Below are positions 34,349 through 42,888 of a stretch of 64,000 bases of DNA, one piece after another (within the stretch, counting starts at the first letter, position 1; each line of letters opens with the position of its first letter). Both the position numbers and the translations under genes were made by a program. This DNA is from Gemmatimonadota bacterium (GTDB lineage: Bacteria; Latescibacterota; UBA2968; UBA8231). The notes under the pieces were generated by a model. It made no database searches, was not told the origin of the DNA, and saw only the letters and a list, made by a program, of their open reading frames with translations. The stretch lies in the NCBI GenBank assembly GCA_009841115.1, contig VXML01000079.1, positions 118,244 to 182,243 on the forward strand, given 5' to 3'.

Positions 34349-37237
34349 ATGCCCTTGCTATACGCGCTTCTCTTTCTCGCCGTAGCCGAGGCCCTTCCCG
34401 CGGAGTACAAACTACTCCACGGCCCGGACCCCAAAGACCCCATGCAGGCCCATATCTACCAATTGGATAATGGCCTGACAGTCTATTTGACCCATAACGC
34501 AGAAGAGCCGCGCTTCTACGCCGAAATCGCCGTCCGCGCCGGTTCCAAGCACGACCCCCAAGACGCCACTGGCATTGCCCATTACCTAGAGCACATGCTC
34601 TTCAAAGGCAGCAAAAAAATCGGCACCCTCGACTACGAAAAAGAACAGGTCCACCTCGACCGTATCGAGGAGCTCTACGAGCAGCACTTTGTCGAGACCG
34701 ACCCGGAAAAAAGGGCCGCCATCTACGCGCAGATCAACGCCGAAAACCAACTCGCCGCAGCCTACGCCATTCCCAATGAACTCGACCGACTCTACACCGC
34801 AATGGGCGAGCGCGGCCTCAACGCCCATACTTGGGTCGAGGAAACCGTCTATAAGGTGGAACTGCCGGCCAATCGCCTAGCCCAATGGGCCAAGGTCGAG
34901 TCCGAGCGCTTTCACGAGCCGGTCTTCCGCCTCTTCCAAACCGAGTTGGAAACCGTCTATGAGGAAAAAAACCGCTCCCTCGACAACAAGAGCCGCGTCA
35001 TCCACAAGGCTGTCCAAGAGCAATTCTACAAGATTCATCCCTACCGCGTCACCACACTAGGCACAGTAGAGCACCTGAAAAATCCCTCGCTGGAGCGCAT
35101 GTATGAATTTTACAACACGTACTACGTGCCCAACAACATGGCGATCTTCATCTCCGGCGACATCGACATCGACGAGACCATCCAGCTCATTGACCGCGAA
35201 TTTTCTCTCTGGGAGCGCAGGGAACTGCCCTCATTCCCCACCTACAAAGAACCTGCGATCAACGGAGCAGAACGGATCGAGGTCAATTATCCCGGCGAGG
35301 AATACGTGCTGTTGGCTTTTCGCACGGCCGAGCGCTCGCACGAGGACGCCGAGACGCTGCAAATCCTCGACATGATCCTCGACAACGCCACAGCCGGACT
35401 GATCAACCTCAATCTCAATCAGCAGCAGAAGGTGCGCGAAGCCGGCTCCTATCCCTATCTACTCAACGACTATGGTGCCCAGTACTTGTGGGGCATTCCC
35501 AAACAAGACCAGACCCTTGAGGAAGTCGAGGCCCTGCTCTTGGAGCAGATCGACCTGATTAAGGAGGGGCAATTCGAGGATTGGATCATCCCGGCCATTG
35601 TCACCGATTTCAAGAAGAGCGTAAAACAGGGGCAGGAAAACAACAATTCTCGGGTCAGCTCCATGCGCGATTCGTATCTCGGGTTTGAGGAATGGAGCCA
35701 CGCAGTGCGCGCCCTCGACCGCATGGCCGAGATCGACAAACAAGACATCGTCGAAGCCGCCAATAAGTACTTCAACGGCGCGTATGTGGCTGGCTACCGC
35801 CGCGACGGCGAGCAGGACATACCCGAGATCGCCAAGCCGCCCATCGACAAAATCGACATCGACGCCTCGCGCCAATCGGCCTTTTTCGCCGAAGTCATGG
35901 CTATGCCCTTTGCGGAGGTCGAGCCAGCGTACCTCGTGCCCGAGCGCGACTTTACCACTCGCGAACTGGCGGGTGGCAGCAAGCTCTACTACACCCGCAA
36001 TCCGCTCAACGACCTCTTTGAATTTTCCATCGCAATCGACATCGGCTCCCTAACCGAAAAACGCTTGCCTGTCGCCCGCGAACTGCTCGACAAGTCGGGC
36101 ACCCCGCGCTTTACCTCCGAAGAGCTGAAAAAGGAGTGGTACAAGCTGGGCACCGATTTTAGGATGAATGTCAGCGACCAAGAGACCACGATTTCCATAT
36201 CGGGCCTCGATGAAAACTTCGCCGCATCGCTTGCACTTTTATCCGACCTAATGCACGGCCCGACCACGGACGACGCCACGCTCGCCGAGCTTCAATCCAT
36301 CATTATCGCGCGACGCGACGACGCGCTCAAGGATCACCGCACCATCCACGAAGCCCTCTACCGCTACCACCGCTTAGGCGACATGGCGTACTACCGCCGG
36401 GTCCCCTCCAACGAGGAAGTTCGCGCACTGGGGCGCGAGGAGTTGCTCAACTTGTTGAGCGGCTTGCTCTCCTATCGCCAGACCCTCAGCTACACCGGGT
36501 CGCAAACCATCGAAGACGTACAGGCCATCCTCGCCCAACACTACCCACTACCTGAGTCTCCGGTCGAGCCGCCGCCTTATCAGGTCCTGGAGTTTACTCA
36601 GCCTGAAAAAACCCAGATCTACTTCTTCGACAAGGAAATGGCCCAAGCCCTAGTGAGGATCGAATACGTCGATGTGCCCTACCAAGCGGCGCTCGAGCCA
36701 GCAGTAGAGCTGTTTAACGACTACTTCTACGGCGGCATGGCCGGCATCGTATTTCAAGAGATTCGCGAAGCGCGCGCCTTGGCCTACTCGGTGGGTGCCC
36801 TCTATTTCAACGGCCGCGACAAAGCCGATTACAACTACATGGTCGGCGGCATGGGCACGCAAGCTGACAAGACGCCCGAAGCGGTTGCAGCCTTCGCCGG
36901 CCTGCTCGACGACATTCCCTCCTCGCCCGAGCGCTTTGCCGCCGCCCAGCTTTCAGTGCTCAACAAATACCGCACTGAACGCCTTGGCTTCCGCTCGATA
37001 CTGGGGGCCGTACGCGGCTGGGAGCGCAAAGGGCTGACCGGCGACCCGCGCTCTTGGCGCTTTGAGCAACTCCAAGCCAGCGACCTCGACGAAGTGCTCG
37101 AATTCTACCGCCAACACGTCCAAGGACGCCCCAAGCTGATTTCGATTACAGGCGACAAGAGCAAAATGGACCTAGAGGCTCTAGCGACGCAGGGCGAGAT
37201 CGTCGAACTCGGCTTGGAAGACCTGTTCGCCTTCTGA
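34349..37237 (+). CDS. M16 family zinc protease (insulinase-like), exported
   Basis: A 962-residue protein with a signal peptide (LLYALLFLAVAEALPA) and the four-domain M16 architecture of PqqL/pitrilysin-like enzymes. The inverted zinc motif HYLEH is at residues 78-82 in GIAHYLEHMLFKGSKK. The third ligand Glu lies in ELETVYEEKNRS near residue 205. The second, non-catalytic half (about 520-950) keeps the typical arrangement, for example FQEIREARALAYSVGAL. It should cleave peptides in the periplasm or at the outer membrane. It is followed by tRNA-Met and seems monocistronic. Normal length for the single-chain form. Confidence 0.94.
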   Translation: MPLLYALLFLAVAEALPAEYKLLHGPDPKDPMQAHIYQLDNGLTVYLTHNAEEPRFYAEIAVRAGSKHDPQDATGIAHYLEHMLFKGSKKIGTLDYEKEQVHLDRIEELYEQHFVETDPEKRAAIYAQINAENQLAAAYAIPNELDRLYTAMGERGLNAHTWVEETVYKVELPANRLAQWAKVESERFHEPVFRLFQTELETVYEEKNRSLDNKSRVIHKAVQEQFYKIHPYRVTTLGTVEHLKNPSLERMYEFYNTYYVPNNMAIFISGDIDIDETIQLIDREFSLWERRELPSFPTYKEPAINGAERIEVNYPGEEYVLLAFRTAERSHEDAETLQILDMILDNATAGLINLNLNQQQKVREAGSYPYLLNDYGAQYLWGIPKQDQTLEEVEALLLEQIDLIKEGQFEDWIIPAIVTDFKKSVKQGQENNNSRVSSMRDSYLGFEEWSHAVRALDRMAEIDKQDIVEAANKYFNGAYVAGYRRDGEQDIPEIAKPPIDKIDIDASRQSAFFAEVMAMPFAEVEPAYLVPERDFTTRELAGGSKLYYTRNPLNDLFEFSIAIDIGSLTEKRLPVARELLDKSGTPRFTSEELKKEWYKLGTDFRMNVSDQETTISISGLDENFAASLALLSDLMHGPTTDDATLAELQSIIIARRDDALKDHRTIHEALYRYHRLGDMAYYRRVPSNEEVRALGREELLNLLSGLLSYRQTLSYTGSQTIEDVQAILAQHYPLPESPVEPPPYQVLEFTQPEKTQIYFFDKEMAQALVRIEYVDVPYQAALEPAVELFNDYFYGGMAGIVFQEIREARALAYSVGALYFNGRDKADYNYMVGGMGTQADKTPEAVAAFAGLLDDIPSSPERFAAAQLSVLNKYRTERLGFRSILGAVRGWERKGLTGDPRSWRFEQLQASDLDEVLEFYRQHVQGRPKLISITGDKSKMDLEALATQGEIVELGLEDLFAF

Positions 37238-37243
37238 GTCCTA

Positions 37244-37272
37244 TTGACAAAGCCCCTCCCGCCGTCTAGCTT
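37244..37272 (+). promoter_or_regulatory. Likely promoter of tRNA-Met
   Basis: A perfect TTGACA lies at 37244-37249. With 17-bp spacing a weak TAGCTT -10 falls at 37267-37272, giving a start a few bases before the tRNA 5' end at 37286. The good -35 and the position fit a tRNA promoter; the -10 is poor. Confidence 0.5.
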
Positions 37273-37285
37273 TTAAATAAGTTTG

Positions 37286-37362
37286 GGCGGCGTAGCTCAG
37301 TTGGTTAGAGCAGTGGAATCATAATCCATGGGTCGGGGGTTCGAGTCCCTTCGCCGCTACCA
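37286..37362 (+). tRNA. tRNA-Met, anticodon CAT (elongator type)
   Basis: A 77-nt cloverleaf with encoded CCA at 37360-37362. The D arm is AGCTCAGTTGGTTAGAGC, the anticodon loop ATCATAA with anticodon CAT, and the T arm GGGTTCGAGTCCC. The anticodon stem lacks the three G:C pairs of initiator tRNA. The overall sequence is close to common elongator tRNA-Met genes. The first acceptor pair would be G:U. A lysidine-modified tRNA-Ile cannot be fully excluded from the anticodon alone. Confidence 0.95.
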
Positions 37363-37400
37363 TATTTCTCGCCGCTAACTTTAGCGGTTTGCTGTTTAAC

Positions 37401-37435
37401 ACAAGCCCCCGGGGATCGTCTCCTCGGGGGCTTGT
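37401..37435. terminator. Hairpin between tRNA-Met and the Gfo/Idh gene
   Basis: Ten-bp arms (37401-37410 and 37426-37435, ACAAGCCCCC and its complement) enclose a 15-nt loop. It lies between two convergent units and may stop both. There is no T tract, so termination is uncertain. Confidence 0.55.
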
Positions 37436-37473
37436 CGTATGAGCCACCTAGATGATGCAGGCGAGTTGCAGCC

Positions 37474-38544
37474 TCAGCCCGTTATCTCCAACAGCTCAAC
37501 CTGCCGCCCTTCCTTCCCCGCCAGATCCGCCGCCGCCAGAATCTGAACGCATTCCCTACCGTCATACATTGTGATCGGCATCTCCTCCCCGTTGGCTAGG
37601 GCGTCGAAGAATTTGCTGAACACGCTGTATCCCGGTGGGACGAAGCTGCGGTGGAATTCTGACAAGGGTTGCCAAGCCTCGGTTTCCCTTGTGTAGAGCA
37701 TCAGCGTGGCCGGATCGCCAAAATCTAGCTTGGTGGAGGGATGGTCGCCCCTGACCTGCACTAACGCGCCTTTGTGACCGTAGATCTCTGTGGCTAGGGG
37801 AGCCCGAGTTTCCGTCTCGCTCGTATGGAGAGTTACGATTAGACCATTGGCGTAGCGGAAGACGGCGGCATTGTTGTCCTCGACCGGGAGTCCTTTGACG
37901 CTCGAGACGCCCAGGGAAACGACGCTCTCGGGCATACCGAACATCCACTGCATCCAGAAAGCGGAGTGGGAACCAGCGTGGTAAAGCGAGCTACGGCCTT
38001 CCGCATCCGCGTCGAACCATGGATCGCTGGGGTCGTTTTGGATTCTCTGTGCATCGAAACCCTGGGCGCTGTACTTGTCGTGCCCGTGGCGCCGCCGCAC
38101 CTGCGTGATGGGTCCAAGCACACCGGAATCGACGATTTCCTTCATGCGCTCATGTGCAGGGGAGAAGCGCAGGTTGTGGACGGGCATGACTTGGACGCCT
38201 GCTTTCTCAGCCGCGGCGATCGCTTCGTCCGCCTGCTCGGGGGTGCGGGTGAACGGCTTTTCGACCATGCAGTGTTTGCCCGCTTCGGCGGCACGGATGA
38301 TGTGTTCACCGTGAAGCTGGGTTTCCGAGGCAATGCCGACGGCATCGATGTCATCACGGGCGAGAAGCTCATCCAGATCGGGGATGAATTCGACGCCGAA
38401 GTGATCGGCCGCGGCCTGTCCGCGCTTGGCGTCGGCGTCCCAGATTGCGATGAGATCGACACTGTCGTGGTTCTGCGCGGCGTTGCAGATGCCGTGCGCG
38501 TGACCGAACCAAAAGGAGAGCTGGGCGAATCGGATGTCTGGCAT
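37474..38544 (-). CDS. Gfo/Idh/MocA family oxidoreductase
   Basis: A 356-residue NAD(P)-dependent sugar or polyol dehydrogenase-like protein. The N-terminal Rossmann half ends in the family motif MVEKPFTRTPEQADEAI (Lys in EKP), followed by VMPVHNLRFSPAHERMKEIV and the C-terminal beta-sheet domain with AEGRSSLYHAGSHSAFWMQW. The first loop reads FWFGHAHGI rather than the classical GxGxxG, so cofactor binding may be altered. The substrate is unknown. It is transcribed away from the toroid-like gene at 38708 with a 163-bp gap, and the pair could be a small carbohydrate locus. Confidence 0.88.
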   Translation of the reverse strand: MPDIRFAQLSFWFGHAHGICNAAQNHDSVDLIAIWDADAKRGQAAADHFGVEFIPDLDELLARDDIDAVGIASETQLHGEHIIRAAEAGKHCMVEKPFTRTPEQADEAIAAAEKAGVQVMPVHNLRFSPAHERMKEIVDSGVLGPITQVRRRHGHDKYSAQGFDAQRIQNDPSDPWFDADAEGRSSLYHAGSHSAFWMQWMFGMPESVVSLGVSSVKGLPVEDNNAAVFRYANGLIVTLHTSETETRAPLATEIYGHKGALVQVRGDHPSTKLDFGDPATLMLYTRETEAWQPLSEFHRSFVPPGYSVFSKFFDALANGEEMPITMYDGRECVQILAAADLAGKEGRQVELLEITG

Positions 38545-38707
38545 GGTTGCTCCTTGTCTCTATCGGGGCGCTACCCCGTCCTAGAACGGAGGTGCCTTGT
38601 CCCCAAAGGGGGGCGGGCGTTACGGTAATCTGTAGATCATACTCCCAATCGAAGAGGCTAGTGTCAAGGCTTGTCTTCGAGACCTTGTAACTGATACATT
38701 CAGACCC

Positions 38708-40255
38708 ATGATCGACGAATTGTCACAGACCTACGCGCACTATGTGGCCTTGCGGCGCGAACTCTCGCTGTGGGTCGAGCAGAGCATTCGCCGCGACGGG
38801 CCGGACAAAAATCAAGGCGGCGAGGACGAAGCCAATTTCGCGCTGGCCTTCTTTCCGCATTATCTGGTCAGCGGCGACGAGCGGATCACAGTGCGGTTTC
38901 GCTCGCTGGCCAACGACCTCAAGGCTTGGGTTAGAGCCGAGTGCCTGCACGGGTACGAATCCGAGGCCGAAGCCCACCACGGCACCGAGCCTTTTCTGTT
39001 GTTTCTGCCCCGCTATCTGGGACTCTTTCCCGACGACAGAGAAGCCGCCGCCCTGCTCGGCGACGCAGCGCACCACATCGGCAACTGGATCGAGGATGTG
39101 CCCGCTTGGTACGACTGGACGCGCGATGTCTTTTTGAGCTACTGGATCGGCACGCGGACCGTCGGTGGGGCGCACGGCGCCCGCGAGTTGGCCGAGCACT
39201 TTCGCTTCTTGCACATTGCGCTGGCCGCCTGGCGCGTCACGGGCGAGGCGCATTACCGCGACTGGGCGCTGCGCTATGGGCGCAAGCGGGCCGAGCGGTT
39301 GCTGGCGGCGGACGGACCGATGCCCGTGTTGTGGGATTTGGACGGGCGTGGATTGCAGCCGGAGGATTTGCAGACCCGCGCAGAGCGGGCCATGGCCGGC
39401 GACAACCACCACATCGCCGGCGACCCGCTCGCTGGCATCGAAAATCTGCTGGCGTCGGGCGCGGTTTACGCGCTGGGCGATCTCTTTTTGCTGGAGGGCG
39501 ACGATATCTTTCGCCGCGCGGCCAAGAGAATCGTCGAGCCGCTAATCGGCCAATTGCTCGATCCCTACGCGGACCCGGCCGCGGCCGCGCTCGCCTACTA
39601 TCGCTGGACCTTCGCCGATTCTTCGCTGGACGACGCAATGTGCGCGGTGCTGGCGCGACAACCCGCCGAGCCGCAAGCACCGTGGGCGATGATCTTTCCC
39701 CAAGAGCGGAAGCGTCGCGAGCCGGGGGTGGGCAAACGCAGTGACATGATCTATTGGGGCCACTGGGCGGAAGATGGCTCGGTGCAGCCCTCGCGCGAGC
39801 CGAGCACCGCGGCATTGACGCTGGGGTATCAATTGACGGGCGAATGGACCATGGCCCGGCGGGCGCTGGGGGCGGCGGCGGCTAAATTCGCAATGGCCCG
39901 GCGGGTGTTGCGCGGCGGGCGCGAACACGCCGATATGGGCGGGGCGATTTGCTCGGTGGCCGCGGGGCACGGGCGCAATTGGGGCTGCGGAGCGGTGACG
40001 GGTTGCTACGGACCGTTGTTGATGGGTACGCGCGAGATACAGGGCGCGATGGTGCCGCTAGTCGAGTGGGCCGCAGGCCATTTGCCCGAGCAGATCCTAG
40101 CGCTTGTGCAACCGCCGGTCAGTGGACCGGGCGCAGTGTTGTTTTACAACGGGGGCGAGGAGCGGCAAGCACTGGAGTGGCGCATGGCGGGAACGACCGA
40201 TTGGCAGTGCGTTGAGTTGGCACCGGGCGCGGTGCGGGAATACCCACTAGAGTAG
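38708..40255 (+). CDS. Predicted alpha/alpha-toroid protein, glycoside-hydrolase-like fold
   Basis: A 515-residue soluble protein rich in paired helices with aromatic and acidic residues, as in six-hairpin glycosidase and DUF-type toroids. I do not recognise a named family. Notable stretches are GGEDEANFALAFFPHYLVSG near residues 38-57, PAWYDWTRDVFLSYWIGT near 136-153, NHHIAGDPLAGIENLLASG near 237-255 and GRNWGCGAVTGCYGPLLMG near the C-terminus. No signal peptide. The opposite strand also shows long open frames here, an effect of high GC content. Its neighbour is a Gfo/Idh oxidoreductase, so a role in carbohydrate or uronate metabolism is the best guess. Confidence 0.65.
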   Translation: MIDELSQTYAHYVALRRELSLWVEQSIRRDGPDKNQGGEDEANFALAFFPHYLVSGDERITVRFRSLANDLKAWVRAECLHGYESEAEAHHGTEPFLLFLPRYLGLFPDDREAAALLGDAAHHIGNWIEDVPAWYDWTRDVFLSYWIGTRTVGGAHGARELAEHFRFLHIALAAWRVTGEAHYRDWALRYGRKRAERLLAADGPMPVLWDLDGRGLQPEDLQTRAERAMAGDNHHIAGDPLAGIENLLASGAVYALGDLFLLEGDDIFRRAAKRIVEPLIGQLLDPYADPAAAALAYYRWTFADSSLDDAMCAVLARQPAEPQAPWAMIFPQERKRREPGVGKRSDMIYWGHWAEDGSVQPSREPSTAALTLGYQLTGEWTMARRALGAAAAKFAMARRVLRGGREHADMGGAICSVAAGHGRNWGCGAVTGCYGPLLMGTREIQGAMVPLVEWAAGHLPEQILALVQPPVSGPGAVLFYNGGEERQALEWRMAGTTDWQCVELAPGAVREYPLE

Positions 40256-40372
40256 TACTCTCGACGACTTTATGGTCTCAACTAGCCCGTTATCCGATTC
40301 AACTACTGCTTCATTGTGGCTACAATATCCGCTGTCGATATTCTGACCCCATCCAATAATACAATAACGACT

Positions 40373-41137
40373 ATGCTCCTTATAAAAGGCCTCGGTGACC
40401 GCATTCGCCGCCAACGCGAAAAACGCGGGCTCAAACAGCAGGATATTGCCCACGCCCTCCAAATAAGCCCGCAAGCGGTGTCGAAATGGGAGCGGGGGGA
40501 AAACGCCCCGGACATCAGTTTGCTCGGACCGTTGGCCCGGTTGCTGGGGGTCTCGACGGATTGGCTTCTGCATACTTGGGGCGAGCAGCCCGATGTCTTT
40601 GAGGCCACGGTATTCACTTCCGGAGTCAAGGGGGCCGCTGAGAAATCAATGCACTTGGATCCCAGAAATTTCGCCGCCTGGGCCAACGGGGTCTTCGCCG
40701 CTGTGACCTCAGCAGTATTGCACCACGACGGCGTGCCCGTCAAATACTTGGGCGACCAGTGCCTGTGTTTTTTTGCCGGAGAAGGGCAGCAGGAACGAGC
40801 CGTGCGCGCAGCGCTGCTGGCCTGTGAGATGACCGCGGAAGCCCTCGAAATAGGCTTGAGTTACGGCTCGGTTTACCTAGGAGCGATCGGCCACGCCGAT
40901 TACGAGCGGCTCGATATCATGGGCGAAGCCGTCAATATTGCTTTCCTAACGATGAACTGGGCCAGCCGCCATAGCAAGAGCGGTATGGCCGTGACACGGG
41001 AGGTCGCCTGTGGGCTAGAAGGCAAATTGCATCTGGGGCCAGAGGTGAGCGCAGTTTTTCCGGAGCTAGAACAAGCAGTCTATGTCAACGAGTTGCGCGG
41101 TCTGGTTCAAGATACAAGGAGAATTCAATGGTCTTAG
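40373..41137 (+). CDS. XRE-type helix-turn-helix fused to a degenerate class III nucleotidyl cyclase domain
   Basis: From the ATG at 40373 this is 254 residues; the frame extends to 40316 but the extra 19 residues are not domain-like. Residues 5-65 form an XRE DNA-binding domain (QQDIAHALQISPQAVSKWE). Residues about 75-240 follow the class III cyclase fold: VKYLGDQCLCFFAG with Asp128, IGLSYGSVYLGAIG, and DIMGEAVNIAFLTM with Asp181 and Asn188. The first metal Asp position is Ser83 and the transition-state Arg position is Leu192, so cyclase activity is doubtful. It may be a transcription regulator that binds a nucleotide. It overlaps the thrC start by 10 bp. Confidence 0.8.
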   Translation: MLLIKGLGDRIRRQREKRGLKQQDIAHALQISPQAVSKWERGENAPDISLLGPLARLLGVSTDWLLHTWGEQPDVFEATVFTSGVKGAAEKSMHLDPRNFAAWANGVFAAVTSAVLHHDGVPVKYLGDQCLCFFAGEGQQERAVRAALLACEMTAEALEIGLSYGSVYLGAIGHADYERLDIMGEAVNIAFLTMNWASRHSKSGMAVTREVACGLEGKLHLGPEVSAVFPELEQAVYVNELRGLVQDTRRIQWS

Positions 41138-42519
41138 CAACGCAAATATCCGATTCAACAGCGGTGCCTTACCGGGCCTGGTTCCAGTGCATGCACTGCC
41201 CGGACCAGCACTACTCGCTGACCGAGGTCGTTTACCGCTGCAAGTCGTGTGGTGGTTTGCTCGAAGTCCGGCACGATATGGCGGCGCTCAAGGCTCTGGA
41301 GCCGGACAAGTGGCGGGCACTTTTCGACCGCCGCTATATGCGCACCCACTATCCCTATGGTTCCTCGGTATGGGGGAAAAAGGAAATGGTTTGCCCGGCG
41401 GTGGCTGATGAGAATGTGGTTTCGCTCTATGAAGGAGGCAGCAATATGTTTTGGGCCGAGCGGTTGGGGCGGCAGCTCGGCGTAGAGGATCTCTGGGTTA
41501 AACAATGCGGCGACAGTCACACCGGGTCGTTCAAGGACATCGGCATGACGGTCCTAGTTTCGATAGTCAAGCAGATCATCGCCACGGGGCAGCAGGTGCC
41601 AGCAATGGTCTGCGCTTCCAGCGGCGATACTTCGGCGGCGCTGGCAGCTTATGGCGCGGCGGCCGGGATTCCGGTGGTGGTGCTGTTGCCGCGCGGCAAA
41701 GTCACGGCGGCACAGATGGTCCAGCCATTGGCCAATGGCGCGCTGACCTTGTTTCTCGATACCGACTTTGACGGCTGCATGAAGCTGGCCAAGGCGTTGA
41801 GCAACGAGGAACAGTTTTATTATCTGGCGAATTCAATGAATCCGCTGCGGCTCGAAGGCCAGAAAACCGTAGCGGTAGAGATGGTGCAACAGGACGACTG
41901 GACCGTGCCCGATTGGATCGTCGTACCCGGCGGCAATCTCGGCAATATCAGCGCGCTGGGTAAGGGGTTTCTCGAAATGCGCGAGATGGGGTTGATTGAA
42001 GTGTTGCCGCGCCTCGTCGTCGCCCAAGCGGCCCATGCTGACCCGCTCTACCAGAGTTATCTGCGCGGTTTCGAGACGTTCGAGCCGCAGCGGGCTCGCA
42101 AGACGTTGGCCAGCGCGATCCAGATCGGTGCCCCAGTTAGCTGGGAGCGTGCTATCCGGGTGTTGAAAACCTTTGATGGCGTCGTCGAGTGCGCGAGCGA
42201 AGATGAGCTGGCTGACGCCTCAGCCAAGGCGGATCTCACGGGGCTCTTCGCTTGTCCGCATACGGGCGTAGCCCTAGCAGCATTGTTCAAGCTGGTGGCG
42301 CAGAAAGTCATCGCGCCCAAAGACAAGGTTGTCGTAGTATCGACGGCGCACGGGCTGAAGTTCCCCGAGTTCAAGACGCGTTATCACGCCGGTGATCTGG
42401 AAGAGTTCGGTGTCGTGCCGCGCTTCAGACAGATACCGCATGAGGTCGGAGCCGAATACGGGGCCGTGCAAAGCTTCGTGTTGCGGCACCTCGACGGACT
42501 GCGGGCCAAGGTCGTTTGA
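41128..42519 (+). CDS. thrC: Threonine synthase
   Basis: A 463-residue PLP enzyme converting O-phosphohomoserine to threonine. An N-terminal zinc ribbon has cysteines 21, 24, 38 and 41 (CMHC and CKSC). The PLP lysine is in DSHTGSFKDIGMTVL. SSGDTSAALAAYGAAAGIP binds phosphate, and PGGNLGNISALGKGF is the second glycine loop. The C-terminal SKADLTGLFACPHTG and STAHGLKFPEFK match plant- and archaeal-like ThrC. A good AAGGAG lies 9 bp upstream of the ATG. The 10-bp overlap with the XRE-cyclase gene makes co-transcription likely, so that regulator may act on threonine supply. Confidence 0.95.
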   Translation: MVLATQISDSTAVPYRAWFQCMHCPDQHYSLTEVVYRCKSCGGLLEVRHDMAALKALEPDKWRALFDRRYMRTHYPYGSSVWGKKEMVCPAVADENVVSLYEGGSNMFWAERLGRQLGVEDLWVKQCGDSHTGSFKDIGMTVLVSIVKQIIATGQQVPAMVCASSGDTSAALAAYGAAAGIPVVVLLPRGKVTAAQMVQPLANGALTLFLDTDFDGCMKLAKALSNEEQFYYLANSMNPLRLEGQKTVAVEMVQQDDWTVPDWIVVPGGNLGNISALGKGFLEMREMGLIEVLPRLVVAQAAHADPLYQSYLRGFETFEPQRARKTLASAIQIGAPVSWERAIRVLKTFDGVVECASEDELADASAKADLTGLFACPHTGVALAALFKLVAQKVIAPKDKVVVVSTAHGLKFPEFKTRYHAGDLEEFGVVPRFRQIPHEVGAEYGAVQSFVLRHLDGLRAKVV

Positions 42520-42888
42520 GGGAATTTCTCGCCAAGCAACGGTCTATAACGGACGCAATCGGGACAACGCGTGGTACGCAGCCATTGATGCGGAGTAGCC
42601 GGAGCTAGAGCAAGCCTTCCTGATTTGGTTAGCTCCAGACAATTTAAGCTACGACCGCGAAAACTTCGGCTACCTTTGTCTCCTAAAAGCAACTATAAGG
42701 GTGATCACGATTGCCGGTTGCTGATCCACCAAGGAAATACTTGCCATTGTTAAACGCCCCCTCTTCCGTTGTAAGTCCGGGGAAGGCACAAATCCCTATC
42801 GTGTGATCTGGTGGCGGATGGACTCTCGCAATTTGCCCGCTAGGAACGGACAGACCCTCGGCAACCTTGACCCAATTGAAAGGCGATA
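42520..42888. other. 369-bp gap with a possible gene remnant
   Basis: No intact gene is seen. On the plus strand a short frame broken by a TAG at 42596-42598 continues as PELEQAFLIWLAPDN then LSYDRENFGYLCLLKAT before a stop near 42725. The 17 bases at 42599-42615 match 16 of 17 bases at 41060-41076 in the 3' end of the XRE-cyclase gene (encoding PELEQA in both). This could be the eroded end of a related gene or chance. The last 20 bases supply the AAGG ribosome site of the DUF5916 gene. Confidence 0.35.

Noticed and set aside
38562..38620. Small hairpins (CGGGG/CCCCG and CCCC/GGGG) in the divergent gap before 38708
   Set aside because: Stems of four to five G:C pairs are expected by chance in this composition and have no T tract.
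38723..39815. Several long open frames on both strands inside the 38708-40255 gene
   Set aside because: The plus-strand frame at 38708 has sensible composition and helical periodicity; the others are Arg/Pro/Ala-rich shadows.
42740..42800. Imperfect inverted repeat around CTCTTCCG and CGGGGAAG
   Set aside because: It needs bulges and has no clear role or flanking signature of a mobile element.
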